From contig RPFO01000106.1 of the NCBI GenBank assembly GCA_009746045.1, positions 239,501-303,500 of the forward strand: a DNA stretch of 64,000 bases. The letters run 5' to 3'. This document shows, piece by piece, positions 37,162-50,135 of this stretch (the first letter of the stretch is position 1; every line of letters begins with the position of its first letter). The notes beneath the pieces were generated by a model that worked only from the letters and a program-made list of their open reading frames with translations, had not been told where the DNA came from and searched no databases. The position numbers and the translations under genes are program-made. The stretch is from Mesostigma viride. Its lineage: Eukaryota; Streptophyta; Mesostigmatophyceae; Mesostigmatales; Mesostigmataceae.

Positions 37162-40100
37162 ATGCCGAGGTGCTCTCCTTATGTCCATGTCTGCATTTGG
37201 CACAAGGCACAATGCATCGCTCCAAAACGGCAGTCAGTTCGGCGACCCAGGCATCGCGGTATTGTTCGCCGCCTTCTCGCTCGGCGTAAAGCGGTGCGGC
37301 AACGCAAGCATCCTTCCTCACAGCGCGGGGAAAGCATCCCTCCCCCTCCCCCGCCACCTTCCCCGCAAAGGGAAATAGTGTGGCATATGATACGTTTCGT
37401 ACGCAGACTATACATCATACGCAGCTTTGCCGTACGGATGTTAAACGTATGCCTACGGATACGCGTACTCTTGCGTATTACGTACTCTCACGTATTATCT
37501 TTCTCTGCTTCCCCGCCACCCCCACCGCCACCGCCACCGCCACCGCCACCGCCACCGCCACCGCCACCGCCACCGCCACCTTCTCCGCCACCTTCTCCGC
37601 CACTTTCTCCGCCACCTTCCCATGTTGGAGCACCTCCACCTGCGGCAGCGCCGGCACCGATTGGTCAGCACGGCGGACAACCGTTTTCCAACGTACGTTG
37701 CCCTTCCATGTCGTTATCTCATTTTCCCGTTCGAACTCGCTCATGCTTGGTAGCGACATGGTCTGGAATGTTCTTGTTGTAAGCATCTTTCCATGATAAT
37801 GGAGTTATTTGCATATAAGGCAGTTAGTGAGCTTCATAATGGCAACTTATGTTTATGGCGTCCCCAGCTAATTGCACCCACCAAATCCATGACTATGTTG
37901 TAACTTGTAATTAGTTTCTGAACATCGTGTTTAATTTCTTATGTTGCTGACCCAAAACAGGGAAGTTCAAGACAAAATCCAACACCAGTGCCCAGTTGTG
38001 AAGGCACAAACAAGGCAACCAGGAAAAGGAAGGCCTCCTACAAGTGTGCTCGCAGAGGTATTTCTGGGAGGCGCTGCTGTGACAACACGGGCACCCATCC
38101 GGACAATCCACTTGTGGCCGGCCGTGAACCACTTCAATTCGTTGGCTCTCATTTATACTGCACGGGGTGCGCGGATGCTGTACGCTCCAAGAAAAGGTAC
38201 GCCTGGGTATGCGCGTGTTGTTTTTACTCTACATGTCATCAATACATTGAACAACCTTTTTCTGATTTGCGTCGTTTATCAAGCACAGTCTCTTAGTTGC
38301 CTTAGCTTTCATGGTGTTCACCAAGGCCATATCAAATATTGTAGTAGTGCATAATGTAACTCTTTTGGCTGAATGTTCTTTGGGTTTTGTTGATTGGCCT
38401 GTGATTGGTCTTTATGGCCTGCTAGTTTTGGTTTACGGTATGGTTTTGCTTGGAAATAGATTTTTATTCTACAGAAGCCTTATTGCAGCGTTTATGGTAG
38501 ATGAGCCCGTTTGGCAGCCCTATGCCGGGCGTAATCTTATCTTAACCTCGTGGCTTGTCCTTTCCTACTAGCACATTACTGACAAGCCACACACAACATG
38601 GGGTCGCAAGAAAACCTTAGCATAGCGCTCCATGGGGTGTTCATGGCAAGCCCAATGCGTGGTGGCTAAATGTTTAACCTTTACTCGGGGGCTCGGCGTG
38701 CCATGCTTCCAAGTTCGTTGTCTCTTTTCATTAATATAACTCTCCCCATTTGTTACCCATTTGTCCCGCATTGTCTTACATGAATGCTTTGTACTTTGCT
38801 GTATTCCGTGTTTGTGGCGTTTCAATATCGAGCAGCACCTTGAGCACTACGGAGATTAACCAATTTATTGACGCCCTGAAGCCTTACCCCAATGTTGACT
38901 GCGGTCAAATATATGAGACCCCCAAGCTCGCTAATCAGGCGCTCGACAAAGCCAACAAGCAAGAGCTCAAGAATGGGCCCCTAAATTTTCACGACCTCAA
39001 CTGGGTGTTGGTGTTTTGCGATAAAGGTCCAAAGCAAAGGGTCCTTTTGCGATCTAGCTTACCAACCAACAGAACCGCTGACTATTTGAGCGGCGAGGGC
39101 GAAAGGGCAAACTGCAAGCCTCGTTGTAGACGAAACGAGAGCAATGCACAAAAGACATCAAAAGCTTGCGCCCCGCCTTCGGACGCCCCACTGGATGCCG
39201 CCCCGGCTGCCGTGCCCTCTGCCCCGGCTGCGGTGCCCTCCGCCCCGGCTGCCGTGCCCTGCGCCCCGGCTGCCGTGCCCTCCGCCCCGGCTGCCGTGCC
39301 CTGCGCCCCGGCTGCCGTGCCCTCCGCCCCGGCTGCCGTGCCCTGCGCCCCGGCTGCCGTGCCATGCGCCCCGGCTGCCGTGCCCTCCGCCCCGGCTGCC
39401 GTGCCCTGCGCCCCGGCTGCCGTGCCCTCCGCCCCGGCTGCGGTGCCCTCCGCCCCGGCTGCGGCGCCCTCCGCCCCGGCTGCCGTGCCCTGCGCCCCGG
39501 CTGCGGTGCCCTCCGCCCCGGCTGCCGTGCCCTCCGCCCCGGCTGCGGTGCCCTGCGCCCCGGCTGCTGTGCCCTCCGCCCCGGCTGCGGTGCCCTGCGC
39601 CCCGGCTGCTGTGCCCTCCGCCCCGGCTGCGGTGCCCTCCGCCCCGGCTGCGGTGCCCTCCGCCCCGGCTGCGGTGCCCTCCGCCCCGGCTGCGGTGCCC
39701 TCCGCCCCGGCTGCCGTGCCCTGCGCCCCGGCTGCCGTGCCCTGCGCCCCGGCTGCCGTGCCCTGCGCCCCGGCTACCGTGCCCTCCGCCCCGGCTGCCG
39801 TGCCATGCGCCCCGGCTGCGGTGCCCTCCGCCCCGCGGGGTGCATCATCAACATTAGCTGCCGGACAAGAAGTGCAGGAGGATGATCCGGACAGCGATTC
39901 TGGGGATGAGGAGGAAGATGGGGGTGGAAAGGACCATGAGCGTCACCCAAGTGCCAACAAGGCATTTGCGCGGTACACCTGTGCGAGGTATGGCAGCTGC
40001 AGGGTCAACCCAAAGAAACTGCCGCGTGGGCACCCTAAGGCGCGGGCGTCTAAATTGAGGGGTGAGATGTGCGTTGGATGTCGGGTTTCATGGCGTATCG

Positions 40101-42310
40101 TGGAGTTACGTGAGAACCTCGGCACATCATATATCACGTACTCCGAGTTCAGGCATGAGCATGGGGCAACTGGGCTGGCCAGGGACATCTACGAAGGTGG
40201 ACAACGACTAAGCGAACGTTGCCGGGAGTTTCTATGCGGTAAGATGAGTGACCTGAAGGATGGGCAGCGGGCTAATTGTAATGCTATCATCCGAGAATGG
40301 CAGAGAAGCTTAGAGGACTTGCTGGGATCCGAGGAGGCTATCAAGCAAAGGGACTACGCGTTGACTGCAGCGGATGTGAGAAACATGGAAGACAAGTTGC
40401 TTTCAACGGCGTGGAAGTTCCATGCAGAAGAAGCAGAAAGCGTGGAATTATGGGCAGCGCGCTTGGGGGACAACGTCCGCTACTACCAACCCCAGGAGAT
40501 GACCCCGGACGGTACAGTCCAACTTTCCCCCTTTGTGCTAGTGTACCAGAATGCATGGCAGCGGGAAATGTATAAACTGCATGGGCAAAAGAAGGCATTT
40601 TTGGATAGCACATTTGGGGTATCCACCATGGGTTTCTCACTGGTGACGCTCATGGTCGTGGATGCTTTTGGTAATGGTGTGCCAGTGGCTTGGTGCCTTG
40701 CCAGCGCGGAGACCAGTGCCGTGTATGAGGCATTTCTAGAAGCTGTGGTGGATGGCTGTGAAACGAAGCCCCCGTTGACAATCATCATCGATTGTTCAAA
40801 CGCTGAAATGAACGCATTGAAGCGGGTGTTCCCAGCTACCAAGATCTTTTTGTGTTCATGGCACGTCCAGCGCGCTTGGTGCACGAACCTATAAACAAAG
40901 GTGAAAGGTGCCAAGGTCCGTATGGAACTGATGGAAGAGCTTAATGCCATCTTGTATTACATGAGCTCGCGCCTTGCCGGGGATGCGGAGGCGCAAGTAC
41001 GTGCGGTGCAATGCCGGCTCACCCAGTTTTATACCAAGTGGGACCCCATTACCCCCGCATTTGTCGACTACATGCGCAGTCAATGGGAGGACAAGCTGCA
41101 CATGTGGGCGAAAGCGTTTAGGGTGGCGGATTATGCCCAACATGATACGAACAATATTCTTGAACGGTATCATCGAACCCTCAAGTATACTTGGCTGCAT
41201 AACCGTGGGCGCCAACGTCTTGACTGGCTAATTTACATGTTTGGGTTGATTGTTGGGTGGCTGGAAAGGGACCAACAGCTCAAAACCCGTGGTGTCATCA
41301 TAAATCACCGTCGGCGGAAAGAAGAGATGGCGGAGCTTGACAAGGCGTGTAATCTCCAAGCGGAAATACAGCAAGGTAAAACCAGGAGCTGCTGGGCGGA
41401 GATGGTCACGGATGGTTCTTGCACATCCCGTCGCGTTGTGGTGGATTTCGTGACTTGCGTGAGGTCATTTAATATTGACCTCAACTCTAACACGGCCACT
41501 TGCGACTGCACCGACTCTAAAACAGGAAACATTTGTCATCATTTCTTGGTCGACCTCATGCTCTCCGGTGTGGCTACCCGTGAGGACATTGAGCTTGTGA
41601 TCAAACGCCGGGCAGCATTCGGTGTTCCGCCAAACAAGCACTCTTGTGTGCACTTCCTTGAGGAATTGCTCTGGGTGAGAAACAAGGCAACTCCATCTGA
41701 GAAAGGGGAGGCTTCGGATTTTCCTGACACGGCTGACGTCGATGAAACTCCCGATGACGCCCAGCCACCCGACTTTGGTCAACCTGCCAATCACGACAAA
41801 GGTCAAGCATCATCTTCCGTGAAGGAGAAGAATCGGCAGATGCTTAGCCGAATCGAGGCTGCATGGGATGGGGCGGCAACCGAGGATGGTTTGCGGCGCG
41901 CCCAAGAGCTCACAAGTCTAGCTTTGGCGGACGTGGCGCGACAAATTGAAGACTTTGTGCGCTTGGATAGGCAAAGGGCAGCAGTGGGCAATGTTCCGCC
42001 TACACCTACCTTGCGCCCTGTTGATAAACCTGCGGTCAGGAGAGGCACTCGAGACATTCGGCACGACCCCGCTGTATTCGGGCAACAATGTGGTGTCAAA
42101 CGTGCATTTGTCCGTCGGAATGGTGGGGCAAAGAAACAGAAGCTGAGCGTCATGGGCCGATTGCAGAAAGATGCTGCCAGTGAGGCAAGCAATGGTGCGG
42201 GGTCCCGAGCCCAAAGCAATCCACTATGTTCTTTTCCACTTGCTGAAGCGTCGGATTCATCATTGGCCATGCCGGAAGGCGGCCAAGCGGCTGTCGACCA
42301 CGGCTTGTGA
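37162..42310 (+). pseudogene. MULE transposase, spliced, with one in-frame UAA
   Basis: Exons 37162-37692, 37961-38196 and 38833-42310 (or acceptor at 38836) join in phase and total 1415 codons. Exon 1 is basic, then a Pro run. Exon 2 is a Cys/His-rich, probably zinc-binding segment (YKCARRGISGRRCCDNTG, SHLYCTGCADAVRSKK). Exon 3 holds LNFHDLNWVLVFC, a long repeat of [14 protein letters not shown], and an acidic linker. The MULE DDE core has Asp codons at 40604 (FLDSTFG) and 40790 (IIIDCSNAEMNAL), then CSWHVQRAW, and Glu at 41162 (TNNILERYHRTLKY). A SWIM-type finger CDCTDSKTGNICHH follows near 41500. UAA at 40892-40894 (after AWCTNL) cuts the frame between the second Asp and the Glu. The frame continues unchanged, so this is one nonsense change, suppression, or a very young pseudogene. 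The enzyme would bind the 210-bp ends and cut and paste the element. Confidence 0.85.
39190..39837 (+). repeat. 21-bp coding minisatellite (AAVPSAP)n
   Basis: About 31 copies of GCCCCGGCTGCCGTGCCCTCC, with TCC/TGC (Ser/Cys) and GCC/GCG variants, inside transposase exon 3. The 21-bp unit keeps the frame in all three plus-strand phases. Confidence 0.95.
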
Positions 42311-42429
42311 TGGAGCTCAAGCTGCCGAGGCATACATGTGGAGGTAATACACTGTGCAAGAGCCAATGTCCTTCGGCGAAGTCATTCCTCACAGGCATGT
42401 TGTGTGTGGGCGGGGGCAGGGGCGGGGGC

Positions 42430-43228
<799 letters not shown>

Positions 43229-43229
43229 A

Positions 43230-45640
43230 ACCTAACGAACTCCCTCTCACTGCGTCTCTCTCTGCTGGGCTTCCTTTTCCCTTTTTCTCCCCCGTTATTG
43301 TATTGTGGTTGTGCATGTGCATGTAATGTTTGTGTGTGGTTGAGTCCAGGGTTCTAAACTCAGTGCTTGTCTATTTGCTCTTAATGCAGGAGGTGGTGAC
43401 CGAGCTTTCGGCATGAAGATTCCAAGACTACCCTCATATTGGAGCATTATCAGCTGGCAGCTGCAAATGCCCAAGGGCTGCAATGGATGGAGCTCTCGAG
43501 TTGAAGGGCCCATTATCATAAAGGCCTGCCTTCACGTTGGCCATGTTACACAGTCATGAATGAATAAATTAATAAACACGTAGACAGCGTCAGCATATTT
43601 CCTGATGGAATGGGGAAGGGGGGATGGGGACAGTCATAAGCTAGCCGCAGTGGTGCAGTATCATGGGTCTTATATGCATACTGCTATAAAACTGGGCACC
43701 TTGAAAATTTTCCTCGTGGGCTAGCTAGGATCCATGCGACAACTGGATGATTGTGAGGTTCTTCAACATCTACCTGGTCAGTAATTTTGCAGGTGGCCGG
43801 CCAACACAAGGTATTCGTTGCTAACATTCAACACATGCATGCGTCTGCTGATTTAATAATGCATACCGATGCTGGTTGACCTTGATAGCTAATTTATTGG
43901 CGGATCCACACGTCACGTTGCCGTAAGTAATAATCATAAGATGTCATGATTGACTGCGTCAACGAGCATACATCCCCATTGGAATGGTTGAGCAATGAGC
44001 CCCGACCAAATTATCAGTCAAACCTTAATTTGGGTTGAAAGAGCGTCAAACACATTCTTGATTGTCCAAATTCTTACTATATGATCTGACGTGCATCCAT
44101 CCTCACAATGCCAATGGCCGCTATCTCATGGATGACAGGAACATGTTTCCTGCTCTAAAATTAAATTAAATAAATTATAGCATGCCTCGGTGGGGTGGGC
44201 ATGTAGCACCTAGAGTGCTGTCCAGTCCCTGTAAGTTGCACAGTGGGAAAGGGGCAAAGACACCTGCGTCCTCACTCATGCCCGAAGGCAGGCCACAGCT
44301 GCGTTCAACGCTCGTTGGACTATGGCAAACTGTGGGTGTGCTAAAGCTGAAATATGCGCGAGTATGCTGGTATGTTGGCTGCTCTAAGGACCGAGCCACT
44401 GATGGCCAGTGGTGGAATCATCTTGCACGTAGTCTAGCTAGCCAACCCCAACACTGTCCCAAGGTACCTAGCCACAAAGACCCCACTAGCTGCAGGCATG
44501 GGTGCCAACAAAGTGTGATTCGGCTAGGATCGGCTCCCAAACATGCGAGCCATACATGTGTGCTTTACATTTACGCACACACTGACAACCTCAGCCCAGG
44601 TCGATCCACGTTGGTTGACATTAGACAACGTATTGACGCTGTAATTACCAAATAACCAAAAAAGCTCACCATGGGGTCAACAATTTTCAGGCACGGCATG
44701 TGCACGGCAGTTGCCTGCACCTATTTTACAATGCACGTCAGTGGTAAAAAGCTTGGTACTGTATTTCATTGATATTTGTAATGCCATCCTTGCCTGCATG
44801 TCCCAAGGGCTACTCTAAAAAAAGAAGAAGCAGTATCAACGACAAGCTTTCTACTTTAGGACACAAGGATCCCTATACAAACACTCATACAAGAACAAAC
44901 CCAGCATTCAACAAACCCATCACCAAATGATACAGTGGTCAGTCACACTCTGCAACACTAAACTTGAAGGATACAGCAACACTAGCAACCTACGCAAAAT
45001 AAGCAAGATACTGTAACAGATACATGTGGTCCAGTTCCCAGATACGGGCTGACAGTTCCGCGAGGGCCGACAAGGTGTGCTACCAAGCTTTACGCAGAAA
45101 ATCAGAAGAGAAAGGCGCGCACGATGACCGCGTCCAGACGCATTTCCCGGTATATCTCTTCAAGGTCTACTTGGAAACTTGGTAGCGAGGTATGGAGAGG
45201 CAATGCATAAAAAGCTCGGAAGCTAACGAGAGAAGGCAGGGTGGGGGGAAGAAGACAAGACGGGACGTTGGAGGAACGCATGAGACGGAGGGAGGGAGCG
45301 AGCAAGGGAGGGAGGGAGTGAGAAAAAAACGAGAGAGGGAAAGATTGCCAGACAAAAGATCGATTCGAAGAGGAAACTAAGTGTGCCGACATTACTGCGA
45401 GTAGAGAAAGCAGATTTTTTATTGCTATGGATCCCAGGGACGTCAAAGACTGTTTGTCTCCTACTTTAGACAAATTAGGGTCCGATGATTATACTTTAGA
45501 ACAACCATGGCATTCTCGTCGCCCAACTTCCCGGCTGCGCAATTGCCAGGCAATAGTCACTACTGCATCACAAAGAAACCAGATTTTTGCCACCTTCAAG
45601 CGTAAATTGCCAGCACCTTGGCAAAAATAATGCAATGATG
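43230..45640. other. MULE 3' region without a recognised gene
   Basis: Diverged LINE 3' ends are visible on the minus strand near 43555-43640 (tail TAAATTAATAAACACG) and 44155-44215 (tail TTAAATTAAAT, then ATTATAGCATGCCTCGG). Open frames at 44182-44655 (157 codons) and 45427-45630 (67 codons, ending just before the right TIR) have no features I can name. Confidence 0.45.
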
Positions 45641-45647
45641 CCAATTG

Positions 45648-45857
45648 CATCCTTGACTGCGCTTGTAGTCAACAAAGAAATTAGCCAAGTCCTACAGTAA
45701 TTGGCGCTGCAGGCCCTTTTTTCCCGCGTAACTCGTGTGCCGGTCCGGCGCGGCGTGGCCTGGGCAGGCGCGTCGGACTTAGTGCGGTGGTGTCCCGGAA
45801 CCCCGCACTCACCCCCGCACTAGAGTTTGTGTCATCAGAGCCAAATTATGCGCTTCC
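45648..45857 (-). repeat. MULE right terminal inverted repeat
   Basis: Inverted partner of 35573-35782, followed directly by the 9-bp target duplication. Confidence 0.93.
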
Positions 45858-45924
45858 TAGAGCGGGCCTTAATGCACGTATAAACTGGTTACCGACGGGG
45901 GGGCCATGCACGGTCTCCTGCTGT

Positions 45925-46155
45925 GCGTACGCTACTGACCTACTGTAGCCGACTAGGGTATTTCTTATTCCGGGGCCCAATGGCCGGCGCCGCGCCAGAC
46001 TCGCCCGCCTTTGGGCTTTGGGCGTCTTGGAATTGGGCGTTGGGCGTCTTGGAAGTTGGCTTTGGGCGTTTGCGCTTTTGGATTTCTACACTACACTGGT
46101 ACTACGTAAAAAAGCACAGACTGGTGCAGCGTAACATCCATACAACGTAAAATTA
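45925..46155 (+). repeat. Dispersed repeat, inverted partner at 61610-61840
   Basis: The segment from GCCGACTAGGGTATTTCTTATTCC through TGGTACTACGTAAAAAAGCA to ATTACCGCCGCAC is closely matched on the other strand at about 61610-61840, over roughly 230 bases. It contains the internal repeat CTTTGGGCGTCTTGGAATT. The frame LGYFLFRGPMAGAAPDSPAF is open in both copies but I see no protein family. It may be a MITE or LTR fragment. Confidence 0.75.
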
Positions 46156-46357
46156 CCGCCGCACATGAGGCCGGCAGCAATAAACTGGCAGCCAGCAAGA
46201 ACCGGACAATGGCGTCGGTTGCTGGTATTTCACTTACACTTCACAGACTGCTTTGGAGTTTTGAGCATTTCCAGGCTAACCGAACTTAACATATTACCAC
46301 ATACAGCCTAGGAGGCTCCGGCGTAGTTCTTAAGCAGGAGCGTCCCGGCCGTTTCCA

Positions 46358-46531
46358 ATGGCGCATGATGCATTCAAGCACCATGTGGCTTTTATCTCGA
46401 CATTATTGCTCATCGTGTCTACATCTTTCGGCGTGCGGGCTAGCACTGACACGAGTGCGCAAGGCGGTTCTGATCGTGGGACTTCAATCAAGATCTTACG
46501 TAAGCTAATTTTTGTACACAAGCGAGGTTCC
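46358..46531 (+). CDS. Possible short secreted-peptide ORF or first exon
   Basis: ATG at 46358 opens a frame reading MAHDAFKHHVAFISTLLLIV, then STSFGVRAST: a short polar start, a hydrophobic core and small residues before a possible cleavage site, as in a signal peptide. The frame reaches TGA at 46529-46531. A GTAAGC donor at about 46499 could instead end a first exon, but its phase does not fit the exon that ends at 47225. No function can be assigned. Confidence 0.25.
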
Positions 46532-46861
46532 GAATGATCCAAGGGACCCGGCCCCTCATTATTCGGCCGCGGGTTCTTCTTATGCATGATGCTGCTGTGG
46601 ATTGTCCGTGCCGGTAGTCTCTGTTCTACAGTAATGACGCGAATCCGCGTTGTGCTTGATCATGTAGTCAGCCCTTCGTGTTCATTACCTGTAAACGTTG
46701 ATTGTTTCTTGACGCTTCTGAATGAAGAGTGTTAGAATGGAAGTATGGATTACATACCTAATTATGGGCACCCTTCCTTTATAATTACCTCGTTTAATTT
46801 GATACATCCTTTCCCCTATGCTTGAATGTGATTGCCTGCATGTTGTCCACAATGTACTACA

Positions 46862-48306
46862 ATGCATATGTCGTTCCACTTTACTCCTGAACCGCAGGCA
46901 TGGAGGATGGCTTCCTTTACTGCCAAGGAAACGGCCGCAAAAGTTTTGTTAGCGTCTTGTGTAGAAAGTTGTAGGATCTTGACTGAGAGCACAGTTGTGC
47001 CTATTGCCGAAGGAAATGAATTTTCGGGAAGAGCGGGCTCTAAGCCGATTCAACAAGACCCTGTGGTTTTGCGAGCATGCAACAAAGGCAGTGCCAAACG
47101 GAAGAAGGACGAAGTGGACATGCCGGAGCTGACGTCAACCCATGCTGCCTCCAATGCACCTTCCAAACGGAGGGCTGGGTTTCGACAGAAGCTCTCAGAG
47201 AATTTACCACGACAACCGATGAATGGTGAGCCATACAACTTAAATAAGCCGCTCTAGATTGTAATGATGAAGTCAATATGAGCATGTGCATGTTGTATTG
47301 ATTGCGGTTTACCCTAACAAGTACATCACAACAAAGTTGACAATGCCATTGTTTTTTTTTTTTTGTGCATGCAGTCCCTAACACCATGGAGGGAGGCCCA
47401 AGCACTCCTGCAGGGGGTGGAATGCCTGATACCAGAGAGAGCGTTAACTTAACAGGTGAGAATCTTGCCCCAGGCTTGTGGGATCGCTGACGACATGCCA
47501 TATGCGTTTTAAAACAAACACGCATACATTTACTTGCTGTGAAGATAAACACATACCCACTTGTTAATTAAGCAATGACATCGACACACACATGCGCCTT
47601 AAGTCTTTACCACATGGTTTTGCTCACATGACGCTCGGGATCGCTTGGGACCTATTTATGGTAACGTGAGATAGGCCAGCTTTGAGAAAGCGAGGTAGTA
47701 AATCTATTACTTGGCGGAGAGGCCGGGTTTTGAGGAATGTACTACTGTATTAAACTAATTTACATAAAAACCTTGGAAATAAATGTCTTTTTGTGAATGC
47801 ATGCAGACCCTGACGTCATGGTGGGAGGTCAAAGCTCCTCTCTTGGTGTTCGGGAAGATGCCCGGACCTGCATTGATGACTTGACAGGTGAATCGTGATG
47901 TATGTTTTATACACATGAATAACAACCTAACAATGTTGTTGATTTGCTCGCATTTGATTGTAGTATCATTTAAGTTTTTGTAAGTTGTTCTCTACCTGAA
48001 CTACATGCCGGATTGCTTTTTTGTACATGGCCATATATTTTTGCTCACAGGAAGTCACACACAAATTGTCCAATACACATGACCATGCACCCACACATGA
48101 TGTCGATCGGTATACTTTTTTTTGTTAATTTACCTAAGTCAAGAATGGCACACACATACGCCTAGCAGAATGCGGGTTTATTACCAGGGGCGTGTTTGGC
48201 ATCTTCCCAAGTCCGATAATATCTTCTTGTCTTCCTTTGTATGCATGCAGGCCGTGACCTAGAGGTAGAAGGAGCAGGTATACCGGGAAGACACCGCCAC
48301 ACCTGA
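46862..48306 (+). CDS. Unrecognised spliced gene with duplicated 81-nt exons
   Basis: Exons: to 47225, then 47375-47455, 47807-47887 and 48251-48306 (TGA at 48304). All three junctions are phase 1 with GT donors and nearly identical acceptors ending ATGCATGCAG or GTGCATGCAG. From the ATG at 46862 the protein is about 193 aa. The start is uncertain, since an acceptor-like CCGCAG at about 46897 would make the first listed piece an internal exon. Exons 2 and 3 are both 81 nt and encode similar peptides (VPNTMEGGPSTPAGGGMPD..VNLT and DPDVMVGGQSSS...DDLT), so one arose by duplication. The first exon is basic and ends AKRKKDEVDMPELTS...KRRAGFRQKLS, nuclear-signal-like. I recognise no family. The gene lies just outside the MULE. 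Confidence 0.5.
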
Positions 48307-49740
48307 CGTGGGACGAACGAGCGCGACCTGTGCGACATCCTCCTGTGGCTCAAGTGCTGAAGAAGAGTTGCTCGCGGTTGTGTTAACCCATTAACGATAC
48401 CGGTACAGATGTCCAGCACTAAAGGGCCTCTATGGAGCTTTTATTGAGAAAAACGTGGCAACTTGCACAGCGATGGAGTGTAGGGTAGAGGGTTGTAGAC
48501 CCGCCCTGCGCACGCCTGTGAGGGTGCTCCGGTATGTAGTGTGCATCCTTTGTGTGTGTTATCATTAGTTGGCCTACTCACTACCAAGTGGGAGTGTAAT
48601 TGTTCGTGGTGGGAGTCCTGCCTTGGATGCCGTCCGCCCCGGCAAGCCCGTCCTCCAGGCAGTCAGGGGAACCACCATTGGGGGGAGGTGGCTCAATTGA
48701 TGGAGGTGGTAAGCCCCTGCACCGATTGGCTAGTCGGTCGAATCCCACCAGATGATGTAACTCTCACTGCGTAATGGGGAGCTAATTGGTGGTGGCATAG
48801 TCATGGGATGCGTAGGTCTACTTCATGATTACCCGCTATCTTACTTTGTTTTTATCGTGGTCCTCTCTACTGCTGCAAGGGGCTCCCTACCTGTTGGGGG
48901 CGGGGGGGGGCAGGTTATCTTTGTTAGTTATATACGCCGTCTCTCAGTGGTGTTACGTCCGTTCGATATGGACTTGCCTACAGAGGGTGGTACTGACGTG
49001 TTGATCGGGAGTTCCGGTTGAGCCTGTGATACATTATTTTTCAATTTGCGTTTCAATTTGCGGTGGTTGATCAAGCATGACTATATGGTTGTCTCCTTGA
49101 TATGCTGTATAGTTTTCGGAAGACACCGACGCACGGCTGACACGCATGGTTGACACTATACGTACCAACTTGATTATTTGGGTGGTTATGCCCTTTCATA
49201 CGGCTTCACGTTGCATGGCTTTACATTTCCCTTCCTTATTTAAGTGAATGACATGGGGAGACATGCTTTAGGACTTGGTGCACTTTGCCTGAGCAAGGTG
49301 TGACAATTAATTCACCGCTATAAATGTGAATGGACCTGTGAATGGACCAAGTTCGTCGAAACGGGGAAATAACGTTACTTGATACTAGATTTAGGGAGGT
49401 CCTGTGTTCGTAACTTGCTGGTAGCTACTGTGGTTTCTCATTTTCGGTGTTGTCCGTGGAATCTCATATTTGGGCAGCTAGCCCCATGCACGTTGAGCGC
49501 TTACTGACAACAATACAAGATTTAGACGCGTAGGGGGGCAAGAATCAATTGTGCGTCGGCACGGTAGCTTGCATCATTCACGATTTGTGCGTTTTAATCG
49601 AAGGGCATCTACTTAGTTCGGCAGAGCAACGGGGGTTGTTTAGTTAGTAGTTAGTTAGTACTTACTTAGTTAAAATAGTTAGTCAGTTAGTGAGCTAGTG
49701 AGCTAGTTAGAACTTGATAGGTAGGTCAGGTAGGTAGGTA
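48307..49740. other. Intergenic; TTAG-rich stretch at its right end
   Basis: No convincing gene. About 49640-49740 is a degenerate TTAG/GTTAGT repeat. The motif TATCAAGGAGACAACC, the start of the SINE-like family, occurs alone on the minus strand near 49090, perhaps a remnant. Confidence 0.45.
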
Positions 49741-49790
49741 ATTAATTAATTAACTAATTAGACTCGTGCTCCCGTTGGGGAGTCACGGAG
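49740..49790 (-). mobile_element. LINE 3' end fragment (family A), minus strand
   Basis: Reading on the minus strand: GGGCTCCGTGACTCCCCAAC, then GGGAGCACGAGTCTAATTAG and an (ATTA)n tail. This is the terminal part of the 3' end seen at 19900-19957. Confidence 0.7.
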
Positions 49791-49881
49791 CCCTAACTGC
49801 CTTTCATCCCTTTGTTTGCACAACAGGAAGGAAGGTCATAGACCCCCTTTCTCCTTCATGCTAGAGGCATGCCACAGCTGC

Positions 49882-49927
49882 GTGACTCCCAAACGGGAGC
49901 ACGAGTCTAATTAATTAATTAATTAAT
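49882..49927 (+). mobile_element. 46-bp LINE insertion (3' tip only) with 11-bp TSD
   Basis: GTGACTCCCAAACGGGAGCA, then CGAGTCTAATTAATTAATT, lies between two exact copies of GCCACAGCTGC (49871-49881 and 49928-49938). Only about 30 bases of element plus tail were copied before integration. Confidence 0.88.
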
Positions 49928-50135
49928 GCCACAGCTGCAATCGGACACGCTAAACGATCCTGCAAGATATGTGGGTGCAATGAGACCCATGTGAGCTTAT
50001 CATAACAAGGAGCGTGGGCAAGTAATGTGAGCATAGCCAAGACGTAGCATCATTAGATGTACAAGGGAATATTTAATAGCTATCTTGATGTGCGTGGAGG
50101 AATAACGGCGAACATGAAATGAAGGAACAAGTACC

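Noticed and set aside
38311-38571. 86-codon hydrophobic frame in the intron between transposase exons 2 and 3
   Set aside because: AT-rich intronic sequence easily gives such frames; no supporting splice or start context.
39054-39885. Alternative frames across the 21-bp repeat and a minus-strand RRARQPG frame
   Set aside because: The repeat unit is a multiple of three, so all frames stay open; only the frame continuous with the DDE domain is supported.
44182-44655. 157-codon frame in the MULE 3' region
   Set aside because: It begins inside a reverse-oriented LINE 3' end and has no domain-like pattern.
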